Assembly (NCBI GenBank): GCA_022828135.1
Contig: JAJEJB010000031.1
Span: 93,813 to 157,812 of the forward strand
Length of the DNA stretch: 64,000 nt
Direction: 5' to 3'
From: Acidimicrobiia bacterium
GTDB taxonomy: Bacteria > Actinomycetota > Acidimicrobiia > Acidimicrobiales > Aldehydirespiratoraceae
In this document: piece after piece, positions 28,629-36,931 of the stretch
How positions within the stretch are numbered: the stretch's first letter is position 1
How the letters are laid out: each line of letters begins with the position of its first letter
The notes under the pieces: model-generated
Database searches by the model: none
What the model was told of the DNA's origin: nothing
The model's input: the letters and a program-made list of their open reading frames with translations, nothing else
Translations under genes and position numbers: made by a program

Positions 28629-28898
28629 ATGGCAACCAATGTGATATTGCCCAAGTGGGGGCTGACCATGGAGGACGGCACCGTGGTGGCGTGGTACGTC
28701 GACGAGGGCGACCATGTGGTCGAGGGCGAGGTGATCGCCGAGGTGGAGACCGAGAAGGTGGAGAACGACCTGGAGGCGCCCTGTGCCGGGGTGGTGGCCC
28801 GCATCCTGGTCGACGAGGACGAGACCGTGGACGTGGGCACCGTTCTGGCCGTGATCGCCGACAACGAGGCTGAGGCGGCGACAATTGCCGGTGGTTAG
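28629..28898 (+). CDS. Free-standing lipoyl-domain carrier protein
   Basis: An 89-residue single lipoyl domain. The lipoylation lysine is Lys43 in EVETEKVEND, and the fold is complete from VILPKWGLTMEDGTVV to VDVGTVLAVIAD. It ends shortly afterwards: there is no linker, subunit-binding domain or acyltransferase, so it is not an ordinary E2. It must carry an intermediate from E1 to some other enzyme. The mature protein would be a mobile carrier comparable in size with GcvH or the lipoate-binding proteins of sulfur oxidation. Next gene starts 2 bases after its stop. Confidence 0.93.
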   Translation: MATNVILPKWGLTMEDGTVVAWYVDEGDHVVEGEVIAEVETEKVENDLEAPCAGVVARILVDEDETVDVGTVLAVIADNEAEAATIAGG

Positions 28899-28900
28899 TC

Positions 28901-29677
28901 GTGAGACCTGATCGCTTCGACGGCGACACCGTGCTGATCACCGGGTCGTCCAGAGGCATCGGCGCGGCCACGGCCCGAGCCTTCGCGGTCGAGGGAGCCC
29001 GGGTAGCGATCAACTACCGAAGCGACGAGGCGGGCGCCGACACCACCCGTCAGGCCATCCTCGAGGCGGGCGGCACGGCAGAGGTGTTCCAGGCCGACAT
29101 CGGCCGCGAGGACGACGTGGCCCGGCTCGCCCGTGAGGTGGAGGCTTCGCTGGGACCGGTGTCGATCCTCGTCAACAACGCCGCTCTCATCGACCGCTCC
29201 TCGATGTTCGATCTGTCACTGGAGGCCTTCGACACGGTCTGGCAGGCCAACGTGCGGGGACTGTTCCAGCTGAGCCAGTTGGCGGCGGCCGGCATGGTCG
29301 AGCGGGGCCGCGGCGCCATCGTCCACGTCAGCTCGATCCTGGCCCGTCTCGGGGTGGTCAACCGGTGCGCCTACATCGCGTCGAAGGGCGCCGTCGAGGG
29401 GCTGACCCGGGCCATGGCCCTCGAGCTTGGCCCCAAGGGCGTGCGGGTCAACGCGGTGGCACCCGGGCTCATAGCCACTGAGGCTCTGCTGGCCGGGATG
29501 CGTGACCCCGACCTGCAAACGGCGATCCAGCGCCACATCCCCGAGGGCCGCTTCGGGCGGCCCGAGGAGATCACCGCGGCCATCCTGTTCGCGGCCTCGC
29601 CCGAGGCCAGCTACCTGAACGGCGCCATCATCCCCGTCGACGCCGCCCTGGGCGCCCGCGAGTCCACTCCCGCCTGA
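28901..29677 (+). CDS. Short-chain dehydrogenase/reductase (SDR)
   Basis: A 258-residue classical SDR. Cofactor motif TGSSRGIGAATA near residues 14-25, NNAALID for the NAG motif, and the Ser-Tyr-Lys triad as HVSSILARLG and AYIASKGAVE. The start is GTG at 28901, 2 bases after the lipoyl gene stop. The Asn-Tyr-Arg sequence at the end of strand 2 suggests NADP(H) preference. Together with the E1 genes it could oxidise an alcohol or reduce a ketone made by the upstream oxygenase. The substrate cannot be read from sequence. Confidence 0.93.
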   Translation: MRPDRFDGDTVLITGSSRGIGAATARAFAVEGARVAINYRSDEAGADTTRQAILEAGGTAEVFQADIGREDDVARLAREVEASLGPVSILVNNAALIDRSSMFDLSLEAFDTVWQANVRGLFQLSQLAAAGMVERGRGAIVHVSSILARLGVVNRCAYIASKGAVEGLTRAMALELGPKGVRVNAVAPGLIATEALLAGMRDPDLQTAIQRHIPEGRFGRPEEITAAILFAASPEASYLNGAIIPVDAALGARESTPA

Positions 29678-29709
29678 CCCGTCAGGCGACCCAGCCCCAG
29701 GAGCGAGCC

Positions 29710-30669
29710 ATGATCAGCGTCAACCGTGAGGCAATGAAGACGGTGAGGGTCATTCTCGACGAAGCCGACGCTCTGGGCGTGACCGTCGAGCGGCTCGACA
29801 ACGGCACAACCGTCGTCGACATGGGTCTCGAGGCCAAAGGCGGCTGGCGGGCCGCGCAGCTCTACACCCTGGCCAGCCTGGGCGGCCTGGGCATCGTCAG
29901 CTACGAGCCATTCGAGCTCGACGGGCGCATGCTCACCGCGGTGCGGGTGATGATCGACCACCCCATCGAGGCCTGCGTGGCGTCGCAGATCGCGGGCTGG
30001 CGCCTCCAGGCCCCCGGCACCGAGCACGCTGCCATCCTGGCCGGACCGGGCCGGGCCCTGAACCGCGACAGCCTCGACCACTACTTCGAGTGGATCGACT
30101 ACCGCGACGACCACCACGAGTCGGTGGTGGCCATACAGACCTCCGAACCGATCCCGGTGGAGATGACCGACATGATCGCCTCGGCGTGCCGGGTTGATCC
30201 CGGCGACCTGTATGTGCTCTTCGCACCCAACCGCAGCCTGGTGACCGCCGTGCAGGTGGCCGCCCGCATCGTCGAGCAGTCCATTCACCGGCTGGCCGAG
30301 GAGGGCATGGACCTGCGCGGCCTGCGCAACGCTTACGGCCTGGGCGTGGTGCCGCCCCTGGTGGATGACGACCTGATCTCGATGGGCCGGATCAACGACA
30401 GCCTGCTGTACGGCGGCATCTCCAACGTCACCGTCGAAGCCGACGACGCCCAGTGCGCCGAGATCGTGGACCGCGTGGTGTCCGTCGCCTGCGAGGCGTA
30501 CGGACGGCCGTTCATCGAGATCTACGAGGACGCCGGCCGGGACTTCTACGAGATTCCCATAGAGCTGCACTCCCCGGCCGAGATCCACCTCACCAACCTG
30601 GCCAGCGGCCGGACCTTCAGCGCCGGTTTCATCAACCACGAGGTCCTGACCGCCTCCTTCTTCGGGTAA
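29710..30669 (+). CDS. mch: Methenyl-tetrahydromethanopterin cyclohydrolase (Mch) or close homologue
   Basis: A 319-residue protein matching the Mch family along its whole length: SVNREAMKTVRVILDEADAL at the N-terminus, ERLDNGTTVVDMGLEAKGGW, DHPIEACVASQIAGW, GPGRAL, APNRSLVTAVQVAARIVEQS and INDSLLYGG. Mch interconverts methenyl- and formyl-H4MPT in archaea, methylotrophs and planctomycetes. Arg186 and Glu189 align with the catalytic Arg/Glu pair I recall from the archaeal enzyme (Arg183/Glu186). No other H4MPT gene is in the window. It is the last gene of the operon starting with the Rieske oxygenase (33 bases after the SDR; GGAG site at 29700). The family call is strong. The exact pterin or alternative substrate is open. 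Confidence 0.92.
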   Translation: MISVNREAMKTVRVILDEADALGVTVERLDNGTTVVDMGLEAKGGWRAAQLYTLASLGGLGIVSYEPFELDGRMLTAVRVMIDHPIEACVASQIAGWRLQAPGTEHAAILAGPGRALNRDSLDHYFEWIDYRDDHHESVVAIQTSEPIPVEMTDMIASACRVDPGDLYVLFAPNRSLVTAVQVAARIVEQSIHRLAEEGMDLRGLRNAYGLGVVPPLVDDDLISMGRINDSLLYGGISNVTVEADDAQCAEIVDRVVSVACEAYGRPFIEIYEDAGRDFYEIPIELHSPAEIHLTNLASGRTFSAGFINHEVLTASFFG

Positions 30670-30683
30670 TGGACGGTGATGTA

Positions 30684-30712
30684 TTCAAAAGCATTGTTTT
30701 GCATTGAATTAT
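30684..30712 (+). promoter_or_regulatory. Candidate sigma70-type promoter
   Basis: In an AT-rich island, unusual for this window, TTCAAA (30684-30689) and AATTAT (30707-30712) are separated by 17 bases. Each matches 4 of 6 consensus positions. The predicted start of transcription would lie about 15 bases before the ATG at 30734. The spacer contains the direct repeat GCATTG. Confidence 0.35.
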
Positions 30713-30733
30713 CTCGCCGGTTAGGGTGGCGAC

Positions 30734-31048
30734 ATGGCGGCGTCGGAGGCGTTCATCGTGCAGGGCGAGGACTCGCCGACCGTTGCCGGTCCGGCGGCCG
30801 TGGCGTCTGGACCGGTCGCCGCATCGCCGCGCTGGCCTCAGCTCATTCCCATCGCGCAACTGCTCGCCATCGTTCTGGGCGTGCTCGCCATCATCTGGAA
30901 CCAGCAGCAGACCACCGACAGCCTCCGCAGCGAACTGAGCGCCGAGATCAGTGAATTGCGTTCCGAAGTGGCCGCGAACGGCCAACGACTCGCCCGCATC
31001 GAGGGCTTCCTCCGCATCGGGATCCTCGATACGGCAGCGCCTCCCTGA
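30734..31048 (+). CDS. Small membrane-anchored coiled-coil protein
   Basis: A 104-residue protein of unknown family. Residues 1-33 are disordered and Ala/Pro-rich. About residues 36-54 (LIPIAQLLAIVLGVLAIIW) form one membrane helix. Residues 57-90 form an amphipathic heptad-like stretch (TDSLRSELSAEISELRSEVAA), a probable short coiled coil. No catalytic motif. It follows the AT-rich promoter island and precedes the SDR gene by 7 bases. A role as a membrane scaffold or oligomerising anchor is possible, but nothing proves it. Confidence 0.72.
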   Translation: MAASEAFIVQGEDSPTVAGPAAVASGPVAASPRWPQLIPIAQLLAIVLGVLAIIWNQQQTTDSLRSELSAEISELRSEVAANGQRLARIEGFLRIGILDTAAPP

Positions 31049-31055
31049 CGAGCCG

Positions 31056-31778
31056 ATGACCCCACAGTCCGACTCAATCGCAGTCGTGACCGGCGGAGGG
31101 TCGGGCATCGGCCTGGCCTGCGCTTCCGCCCTGTCGGCCCGGAGCGTGAGCTGCGTGCTGGTGGGCCGTCGGCAGGAACGGCTCGAAGCCGCGGCCGCGA
31201 CGCTGGGCGCTTCGGCCACCGTGGTGACCGCCGACCTGACCGAGCCGGGGGCGCCCGAGCGGGTCGTCGCCGAGACGCTGGCCGCCCATGGCCGTATCGA
31301 CGTCATCGTGCACAGCGCCGGGGTGTTCGAGAAGGCGCCCGCATCTCAGGTCACGCCAGACCACTGGCAACGCGTGCTGGACGTCAACCTGAGCGCCGTC
31401 ATGGCCCTGACCAGGGCCGGCTGGGAGGCCCTCAGCCAGTCCGGGGGTCAGATCGTGCTCATCAGCAGCATCGCTGCCGTGCAGGCCTTCGAGGGGAACG
31501 CCGCCTACGCCGCGTCCAAGGGTGGCCTCAACGCGCTGGGCGAGGTGCTGCGACTGGAAGGACGGGAACGCGGCATCAGGGTGATCACACTGTCCCCGGC
31601 CCAGATCGACACGGAGCTGTGGGATGGCAAGGCCCCCGAGCGCGTGCGAGCCCGCATGATGCCCGCGGCCGGGGTGGGCGAGCTGGTCGCGGATCTGGTC
31701 GGCACCGACCGCCGGATCGACATCGGACCGGTCGTCATCAGGCCCGTCCAGGATCCCTGGGTCGAGCCGGAGCCGTGA
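31056..31778 (+). CDS. Short-chain dehydrogenase/reductase (SDR)
   Basis: 240 residues from the ATG at 31056. Upstream open frame overlaps the small membrane protein and is rejected. Cofactor motif TGGGSGIGLACA, HSAGVFEKA in place of NNAG, and catalytic residues in LISSIAAVQ and AAYAASKGGLN. LVGRRQERLEAA after strand 2 indicates NADP(H). The stop overlaps the GTG start of the F420-type oxidoreductase (GTGA), so the two are coupled and probably act on the same compound. Confidence 0.92.
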   Translation: MTPQSDSIAVVTGGGSGIGLACASALSARSVSCVLVGRRQERLEAAAATLGASATVVTADLTEPGAPERVVAETLAAHGRIDVIVHSAGVFEKAPASQVTPDHWQRVLDVNLSAVMALTRAGWEALSQSGGQIVLISSIAAVQAFEGNAAYAASKGGLNALGEVLRLEGRERGIRVITLSPAQIDTELWDGKAPERVRARMMPAAGVGELVADLVGTDRRIDIGPVVIRPVQDPWVEPEP

Positions 31779-32758
31779 CCGTCGGCGAGGAGCCCATCGC
31801 CCTCGGGCTGCAGATCGTCCCGACGATGGGCTCGGCCGAGCTCATCGACACCGTCGTCGCCGCGGAGGAGCTGGGCTACTCGTACTGCATGGTGGCCGAC
31901 GAGGGCCTGATGCTCGACGTCTACGCCGTGCTCGGCGCGGCGGCCCGGGCCACCAGCACCATCCGGCTCGGTGCAGTCACCAACCCCTACACCCGCCATC
32001 CGGCCGCCACCGCGGCGGCGATCGCCACCGTCGACGAGATGAGCGGCGGCCGGGCCTTCGTGACGCTGGTGGCCGGCGGCACCATGGTGCTGCATCCAAT
32101 GGGACTCGAACGTTCCGCTCCGCTGGCACGGATGGCCGACACCATCGAGGCGCTCCGGCTGCTGTGGCGGGGCGAGCCCGTCACCTGGCAGGGACGCAGA
32201 CTCTCGCTGGAGGGCGCCCAGCTCACCACCGGCACCCACTCGATCCCGATCTGGATCGCGGCCCGCGGCGAGCGGATGCTGGCGGTGGCCGGCACCCACG
32301 CCGACGGCCTGGTGCTGATGGTCAAGTCCGACCTGGGCGACGCCTTCGGCCTGGCCGAGCAAGCCCGCACGGAGGCGAGCGTCCCACTGACCCGCGTCTA
32401 CCTCGACCGCTTGGCCTACAAGCCCGAGATGATCGAGGAGGCCAAGCACCTCTACGGATACGCCATCATGGACAGCCCGCCCCGGATCCTCAAGAACCTC
32501 GGCCTGAACGATGCCGAGATCGCCGGCCTCAAGCAGGCGTTCGCCGAGGGCGGCCCCGAAGCCGTCGGACAGCTCGTCACCGACGAGCTGGTGGCCTCCT
32601 ACCAGATCGCGGGCACACCCGCAGAGTGCCGCAGGCAACTCCAGCACCTGATCGGCGCGCACCGCCTCGACGCCTTCCTTGTGAACGTCATCTCACCCGG
32701 CCTGGACGCCAACCGCGACCTGCTGTCAGAAGTGGTCGCCATCGCCACCGGCCACTAG
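31775..32758 (+). CDS. LLM-class (F420-dependent type) oxidoreductase
   Basis: 327 residues from the GTG at 31775. Luciferase-like TIM barrel with IALGLQIVPTMGSAELIDTV, GYSYCMVADEG, STIRLGAVTNPYTRHP, the central MSGGRAFVTLVAGG and PIWIAARGERML. The pattern NPYTRHPAATAAAIATVDEMSGGR is typical of F420-dependent members such as methylene-H4MPT reductase-like and FGD-like enzymes. FMN cannot be excluded. Actinobacteria commonly make F420. It is translationally coupled to the SDR, and the bicupin follows after about 60 bases. Confidence 0.9.
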   Translation: MTVGEEPIALGLQIVPTMGSAELIDTVVAAEELGYSYCMVADEGLMLDVYAVLGAAARATSTIRLGAVTNPYTRHPAATAAAIATVDEMSGGRAFVTLVAGGTMVLHPMGLERSAPLARMADTIEALRLLWRGEPVTWQGRRLSLEGAQLTTGTHSIPIWIAARGERMLAVAGTHADGLVLMVKSDLGDAFGLAEQARTEASVPLTRVYLDRLAYKPEMIEEAKHLYGYAIMDSPPRILKNLGLNDAEIAGLKQAFAEGGPEAVGQLVTDELVASYQIAGTPAECRRQLQHLIGAHRLDAFLVNVISPGLDANRDLLSEVVAIATGH

Positions 32759-32821
32759 CGGCGACCATGGCGGCACCGCCGACGTGACAGCGACAACCCT
32801 TCAGCGGCAAGCTGTCCGACC

Positions 32822-33694
32822 ATGAGCACCCCGTCCCGACGCCCGACGCCGCGCCCGGAGTTCAGCCGCCCCACGGTCATCCCCGCGTCGGACCGGGCCC
32901 GCCATGTCTGGGGCGACGCTGAGTCGGGTTTCGTGCTGGACCGCGTCTACCTGTCGTCGCAGACGCTGCACGTGCTCGAGTTCTCGATGCCGCCCGGGGG
33001 ACGGTTCGGGCACTCGCCGGACAACCCCACGATCTTCGCGGCCGACGAGCTGCTGTACGTGCTCGACGGCACGCTGTTGCTCAGCGACCCCTCGACCGGC
33101 GAGACCCAGCGGGCGGAAGCCGGCGAGGCGGTATTCTTCCGGCGGGACACCTGGCATCACGGCCGCGCCGCCGGGGACACGGGCGTGCGCGTGCTCGAGT
33201 TCTTCTCGCCCACCCCCGCCACCGGGGCGTCGAGCGCCTACGCACGAACGCAGCCCTACCTGGAGAGGACGGCGACGGTCGACGACCGGCTGCTCGGTTC
33301 CTGGCCAATGGCGGCAGGAGCACTCGAGCAACGGCTCATGCCCGTGCGGGAGCACGACCTCGCCTGGGGCACCCGGGGACCGCTCGAGCTCGCCTTCCTG
33401 GCCGCCACCGAGCACCTGACCGTGATGCGATGCCACCTTCGAGCCGGGGCCGCGTCAGGTGACGAGCAGCATCCCGGGGAGGAGTTCGTGCTGCTGCTCT
33501 CGGGACGTCTCGTGATCAACACACCCGCCGCCGAGGACGCCAACTGCCTGTACCTCGACGCGGGCGACGCCGCGGTGCTGCCGCCTGAAACCCCCCATTC
33601 GTATCTGTCGGCGGGCGGCCCGCAGGCGATCTGGCTGTGCGGGATCGGGCCTGGATGGACCAGCAGCGACGACATCGGCCCCGAGTCCAGTTGA
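32822..33694 (+). CDS. Two-domain cupin protein
   Basis: A 290-residue bicupin. The first cupin covers about residues 35-125 (LEFSMPPGGRFGHSPDNPTIF to FFRRDTWHHG). The second covers about residues 195-285 and contains the histidine/glutamate metal motif in GDEQHPGEEFVLLLSGRL and LPPETPHSYLS. Such proteins are often metal-dependent dioxygenases, isomerases or ligand sensors. Start ATG at 32822; the ROK gene begins 5 bases after its stop. Product unassigned. Confidence 0.82.
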   Translation: MSTPSRRPTPRPEFSRPTVIPASDRARHVWGDAESGFVLDRVYLSSQTLHVLEFSMPPGGRFGHSPDNPTIFAADELLYVLDGTLLLSDPSTGETQRAEAGEAVFFRRDTWHHGRAAGDTGVRVLEFFSPTPATGASSAYARTQPYLERTATVDDRLLGSWPMAAGALEQRLMPVREHDLAWGTRGPLELAFLAATEHLTVMRCHLRAGAASGDEQHPGEEFVLLLSGRLVINTPAAEDANCLYLDAGDAAVLPPETPHSYLSAGGPQAIWLCGIGPGWTSSDDIGPESS

Positions 33695-33698
33695 CGGC

Positions 33699-34586
33699 AT
33701 GACGCCGGCCGCGGTGGGCATCGATGTCGGTGGCACGAAGATCGCCGGCGCAGTCGTCGACGAGGACGGAGCGATCCGCAGCACCGAGACCGTGGCCACC
33801 CCGACCCAGGAGGGTGATCAGAGCGTGTCCGAGGCGCTGGCGCTCGTCGACCGGTTGGCCCGCAGGGCAGCCGCCGGCGGCTGGGCCGTGGAGCGGGCCG
33901 GGGTGGGTGTTCCCGAGTACGTCACGCCCGACGGGCGGATCAGCAGCGCTCTGGTGCTGCCCTCGCTACAGGCATTGCCGGCGGCCTCCGGATCCGGCCT
34001 GCCCATCCTGATCGACTCGGACGTGCGCTGTGCGGCCCGGGCGGAAGCCCGGCTCGGTCACGGCCGGACCCTCGCCAGCTTCCTGTTCGTGATCATCGGC
34101 ACGGGCATCTCCTCCACCCTCGTCATCGACGGCCGGCTATGGCCCGGTCACCGGGGCGAGGCGATAGCGCTCGGCGAACTGCCTGCCGATCCTGCACTCG
34201 CTCTGCATCCTGGAGAGCCGCTGACCGTGGAGGAGCAGGCCTCGGGTCGAGCCATCAACGAAGCGGCCGCGGCCGACGCTTCCGGCGGTCGGCGAGAGGC
34301 AGCCGGCCACCGAGCCGCGATCGAGACCCGGGCGGGACAGGTCGTAGCCGCGGCCCTCACCTGCGCAGTGCAACTCCTCGACCCGGCGGCGGTGATCGTC
34401 GGCGGAGGTCTCGGCACCAGTGAAGGCGACTTCTACCGGTCGCTCTCCAGGCATTATGGCGAGTTCGTCCGTGGCCGGCCACAGCCACCGCCGCTGGTGC
34501 AGGCCCACCTCGGGCCGCAAGCCGGTGTCATCGGCGCGGGCCTGCTGGCCCTCGAAGGCAAGAGGCCGGATCGGCTCAGCCGGTAG
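33699..34586 (+). CDS. ROK-family sugar kinase-like protein (atypical)
   Basis: A 295-residue ROK protein with the phosphate-1 loop VGIDVGGTKIAGAVVDEDG, a catalytic-region Asp in ILIDSDVRCAARAEA, the adenosine loop FVIIGTGISSTLVIDG and AAVIVGGGLG. The family's zinc site (GELGH followed by a CxCGxxGC cluster) is absent: the region reads GEAIALGELPADPALAL without cysteines. There is no helix-turn-helix, so it is a kinase type rather than a repressor. The atypical core lowers confidence in sugar kinase activity. Its 3' end overlaps the convergent GH4 gene by 11 bases. Confidence 0.82.
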   Translation: MTPAAVGIDVGGTKIAGAVVDEDGAIRSTETVATPTQEGDQSVSEALALVDRLARRAAAGGWAVERAGVGVPEYVTPDGRISSALVLPSLQALPAASGSGLPILIDSDVRCAARAEARLGHGRTLASFLFVIIGTGISSTLVIDGRLWPGHRGEAIALGELPADPALALHPGEPLTVEEQASGRAINEAAAADASGGRREAAGHRAAIETRAGQVVAAALTCAVQLLDPAAVIVGGGLGTSEGDFYRSLSRHYGEFVRGRPQPPPLVQAHLGPQAGVIGAGLLALEGKRPDRLSR

Positions 34587-35880
34587 GGAGCAGCCTCTCA
34601 GGCAGGTAGTCGCGATGGGCGTGGGCCATCTCGGCATAGAGCCGCTCGGCCTTGTCGATCGACCGGACCAGCGGATGGGAGGCCAGAGCCTGGACGGCTT
34701 CATGGCTCGTCCCACTCCAGGCCGCGTCGGCGGCCGCCTGCTGGTAGTAGGCCAGAGCCTCAACCAGGCCGCGCACATGCGACGGCAGGCTGGGCATCTC
34801 GACGGGCCGCACACCGGCGGCATCACAACGGCCGAGGGTCTCCACCACCAGCGAGTCCTCGAACCCGGCAACACTGCCGGCGTTGGCCACGTTGACCGTC
34901 ATCACCTCGTCGCGGTCGTTGAACACCGCGTCCATGCAGTCGATGGCCAGTTCCAGTTCGTGGATCCCGCCCCGTGATCGCGCCGGATCGAGTTCAGGAT
35001 CGTCGCTCATGGCCTGCTCCCGGTAGTGCGACCAGTACGACGGCACCTCGGCCAGGATGTCCTCGGCTCTGGTGGTGGCCTTGGCGTGGTAGTCAGCGAG
35101 GATCTCCTCCTCGAAGTAGTAGTACTGGAAGTAGCCGCTCGGCACCGAGTCCATCGCAGCCGACAGCTGCAGCATCCTTCGCTCCTGCCCTGACAAGCCG
35201 GGATCATCGGCCTCCTCGTTCCACTTGTCGCGTAGCAGCGGGATCAGCGGTTCGTCGTCATATGTGTGCTCCACCGACCACGACCCGTGGTTGAGGCCAA
35301 CGCTGGCCACGTCGAGCTTGTCGGGATCGAGCCCTACCGCCTCGGCCAGCATCCGGGGATAGACGATCGGCCCCTCGCACAGCGACACGATGTTGGCGTC
35401 GGAGTTGTCGGAGACCGCCTGCGACACGATGTTCACCGGATTGGTGTAGTTGAAGATGGCCGCGCCGGGGCAGGCCCGGTCAATGTCGGACAGGATGTCC
35501 TGCATCACTGCTATCGATCGCAGCGCCATGAAGAACCCGCCGGGACCCTGGGTCTCCTGGCCGATGACGTTGTGCGACAACGGGATGCGCTCGTCCAGCA
35601 CGCGAGCCTCGAAACCGCCCGGCCGGTAGCTGGTGAGCACCGCGTCGCAGCCGTCGAGCCCGGCAAGACGGTCCGTGGTGGCTTCCACCGAGATGTTCAG
35701 GCCCCGGGCCGCCATCAGCCGCTGGGCTATCTCCCTGGTGAGAGCGAGACGCTCGGCGTCGAGGTCGATCAGCACGACCTCGGATCCGTCGAAGTTCTCG
35801 CCCTGATGGGCGAAGCTGGCCATCGTGCCGGGGGCTCGGGTGGAGCCGCCACCTATGTAGGCGAGCTTGATTCGCGCCAT
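34576..35880 (-). CDS. Glycoside hydrolase family 4 (6-phospho-glycosidase type)
   Basis: A 434-residue NAD- and metal-dependent GH4 enzyme. The N-terminal Rossmann motif is LAYIGGGSTRAPG, followed by VLIDLDAERL. IGQETQGPGGFFMALRSI, IFNYTNPVN, SLCEGPIVYPRM (metal Cys) and VASVGLNHGSW (metal His) are family hallmarks. GH4 enzymes cleave alpha- or beta-glycosides of phosphorylated sugars by an oxidation-elimination mechanism. It is the distal gene of the minus-strand sugar block that begins with the ABC importer. Its last codons overlap the ROK gene on the other strand. Confidence 0.93.
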   Translation of the reverse strand: MARIKLAYIGGGSTRAPGTMASFAHQGENFDGSEVVLIDLDAERLALTREIAQRLMAARGLNISVEATTDRLAGLDGCDAVLTSYRPGGFEARVLDERIPLSHNVIGQETQGPGGFFMALRSIAVMQDILSDIDRACPGAAIFNYTNPVNIVSQAVSDNSDANIVSLCEGPIVYPRMLAEAVGLDPDKLDVASVGLNHGSWSVEHTYDDEPLIPLLRDKWNEEADDPGLSGQERRMLQLSAAMDSVPSGYFQYYYFEEEILADYHAKATTRAEDILAEVPSYWSHYREQAMSDDPELDPARSRGGIHELELAIDCMDAVFNDRDEVMTVNVANAGSVAGFEDSLVVETLGRCDAAGVRPVEMPSLPSHVRGLVEALAYYQQAAADAAWSGTSHEAVQALASHPLVRSIDKAERLYAEMAHAHRDYLPERLLPTG

Positions 35881-35933
35881 CTCACACCTTCAGGTTGCCG
35901 GGGCATCGGAGTCGCGGTCACCGGCACCAGACC

Positions 35934-36917
35934 CTACGCGCCGCCGGCGGCCGAGGCCCTGAAATCCCGCAGCGACCGGTTCAACTCCTGCGGATCGGAC
36001 GGGCGGCCGATCTGGTCGAGTGCGGCCATGACCGCTCCGAGGACCGGTGGCAGCGTCGTGCGGTGAGCCACTGCTCCGGGCAGCTCCGCCATCACCGCGT
36101 CGACCAGGACGGAGGTGGGGTGCTGGAACAGCCCGCCGCCCAGCACCGTGACGGCGCCGGCCATGTCGAGTTCGATCCACGCCGCTGATGCCCGGGCCTG
36201 CCCGCCCATAGCGCGGCCGGCCGCGGTCACGATCTCCAGTGCCACCCCGTCATGCCGGTCAGCTTCATCCAGCAGCACTGGACTCATCCGCACGAGGTCG
36301 AGGCGACCGAGGCCGTCCCGACCGGTGAACCGGTGCTGCAGCTCGATCGGATCGGCCGCACCATAGAGCCGGAGCGCGCGATCCGTGAGCGATGTGGGCG
36401 GGCCCAGGCCCAAGTGAGCGCGAAGCACGGCGTCGAGGGCCGCCTGGCTGAGGGTCGCGGCTCCCACCGTGTCGGGCCAGAAGCCGAGGTGGAAGCAGGT
36501 GCCGTCGCGGCGGCGGGCACCGACCGCGTTGCCGGTGCCGCAGATGACGGCGATCCCCTCCCACGACCGTGAGCCCAGCCTGAGCCCGCCCATGGCGTCG
36601 TTGACCACGAGCGGCTCGAAGCCGAATGAGCAGCCGCTCAGGTGGCTGCGCAGATAGTCGTGATCCTCGGGCCAGTCCGCCCCGGCCAGGCTGAAGACCC
36701 CCGACCGCAGTTGTCCGGGTCCGAGCCCGGCCTGCCCCAGGGCCGTCGCCACCACCCGGTCGAGTTCGGCCAGCGCCTGCGGCGGCGACGCCACCCCGTA
36801 GATGTCCGTACAGCCGCCGTCACCCACTCCGACAACGGTGCCCGAGCCGTCCACCACCACCGCAGTCGAACTCGTGTTGCCCCCGTCCACCCCGATGACG
36901 CAGGTGCCCGTGCCCAC
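35934..36917 (-). CDS. BadF/BadG-type ATPase fold kinase (N-acetylglucosamine kinase-like)
   Basis: A 327-residue ASKHA-fold protein. Phosphate-1 loop VIGVDGGNTSSTAVVVDGSG, FSLAGADWPEDHDYL, VVNDAMGGLRLG with the catalytic Asp, and VICGTGNAVGARRRDG. This subgroup includes eukaryotic-type GlcNAc kinase and bacterial aminosugar kinases. With a NagB-like gene two genes away, phosphorylation of an amino sugar or its derivative is the best guess. Transcribed between Gfo/Idh and GH4 genes with small gaps. Confidence 0.88.
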   Translation of the reverse strand: MGTGTCVIGVDGGNTSSTAVVVDGSGTVVGVGDGGCTDIYGVASPPQALAELDRVVATALGQAGLGPGQLRSGVFSLAGADWPEDHDYLRSHLSGCSFGFEPLVVNDAMGGLRLGSRSWEGIAVICGTGNAVGARRRDGTCFHLGFWPDTVGAATLSQAALDAVLRAHLGLGPPTSLTDRALRLYGAADPIELQHRFTGRDGLGRLDLVRMSPVLLDEADRHDGVALEIVTAAGRAMGGQARASAAWIELDMAGAVTVLGGGLFQHPTSVLVDAVMAELPGAVAHRTTLPPVLGAVMAALDQIGRPSDPQELNRSLRDFRASAAGGA

Positions 36918-36931
36918 TCCTCTCGGCCCCC

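Noticed and set aside
34576-34586. Bidirectional terminator between the ROK and GH4 genes
   Set aside because: The genes overlap at their ends and no hairpin with a T-run could be seen.
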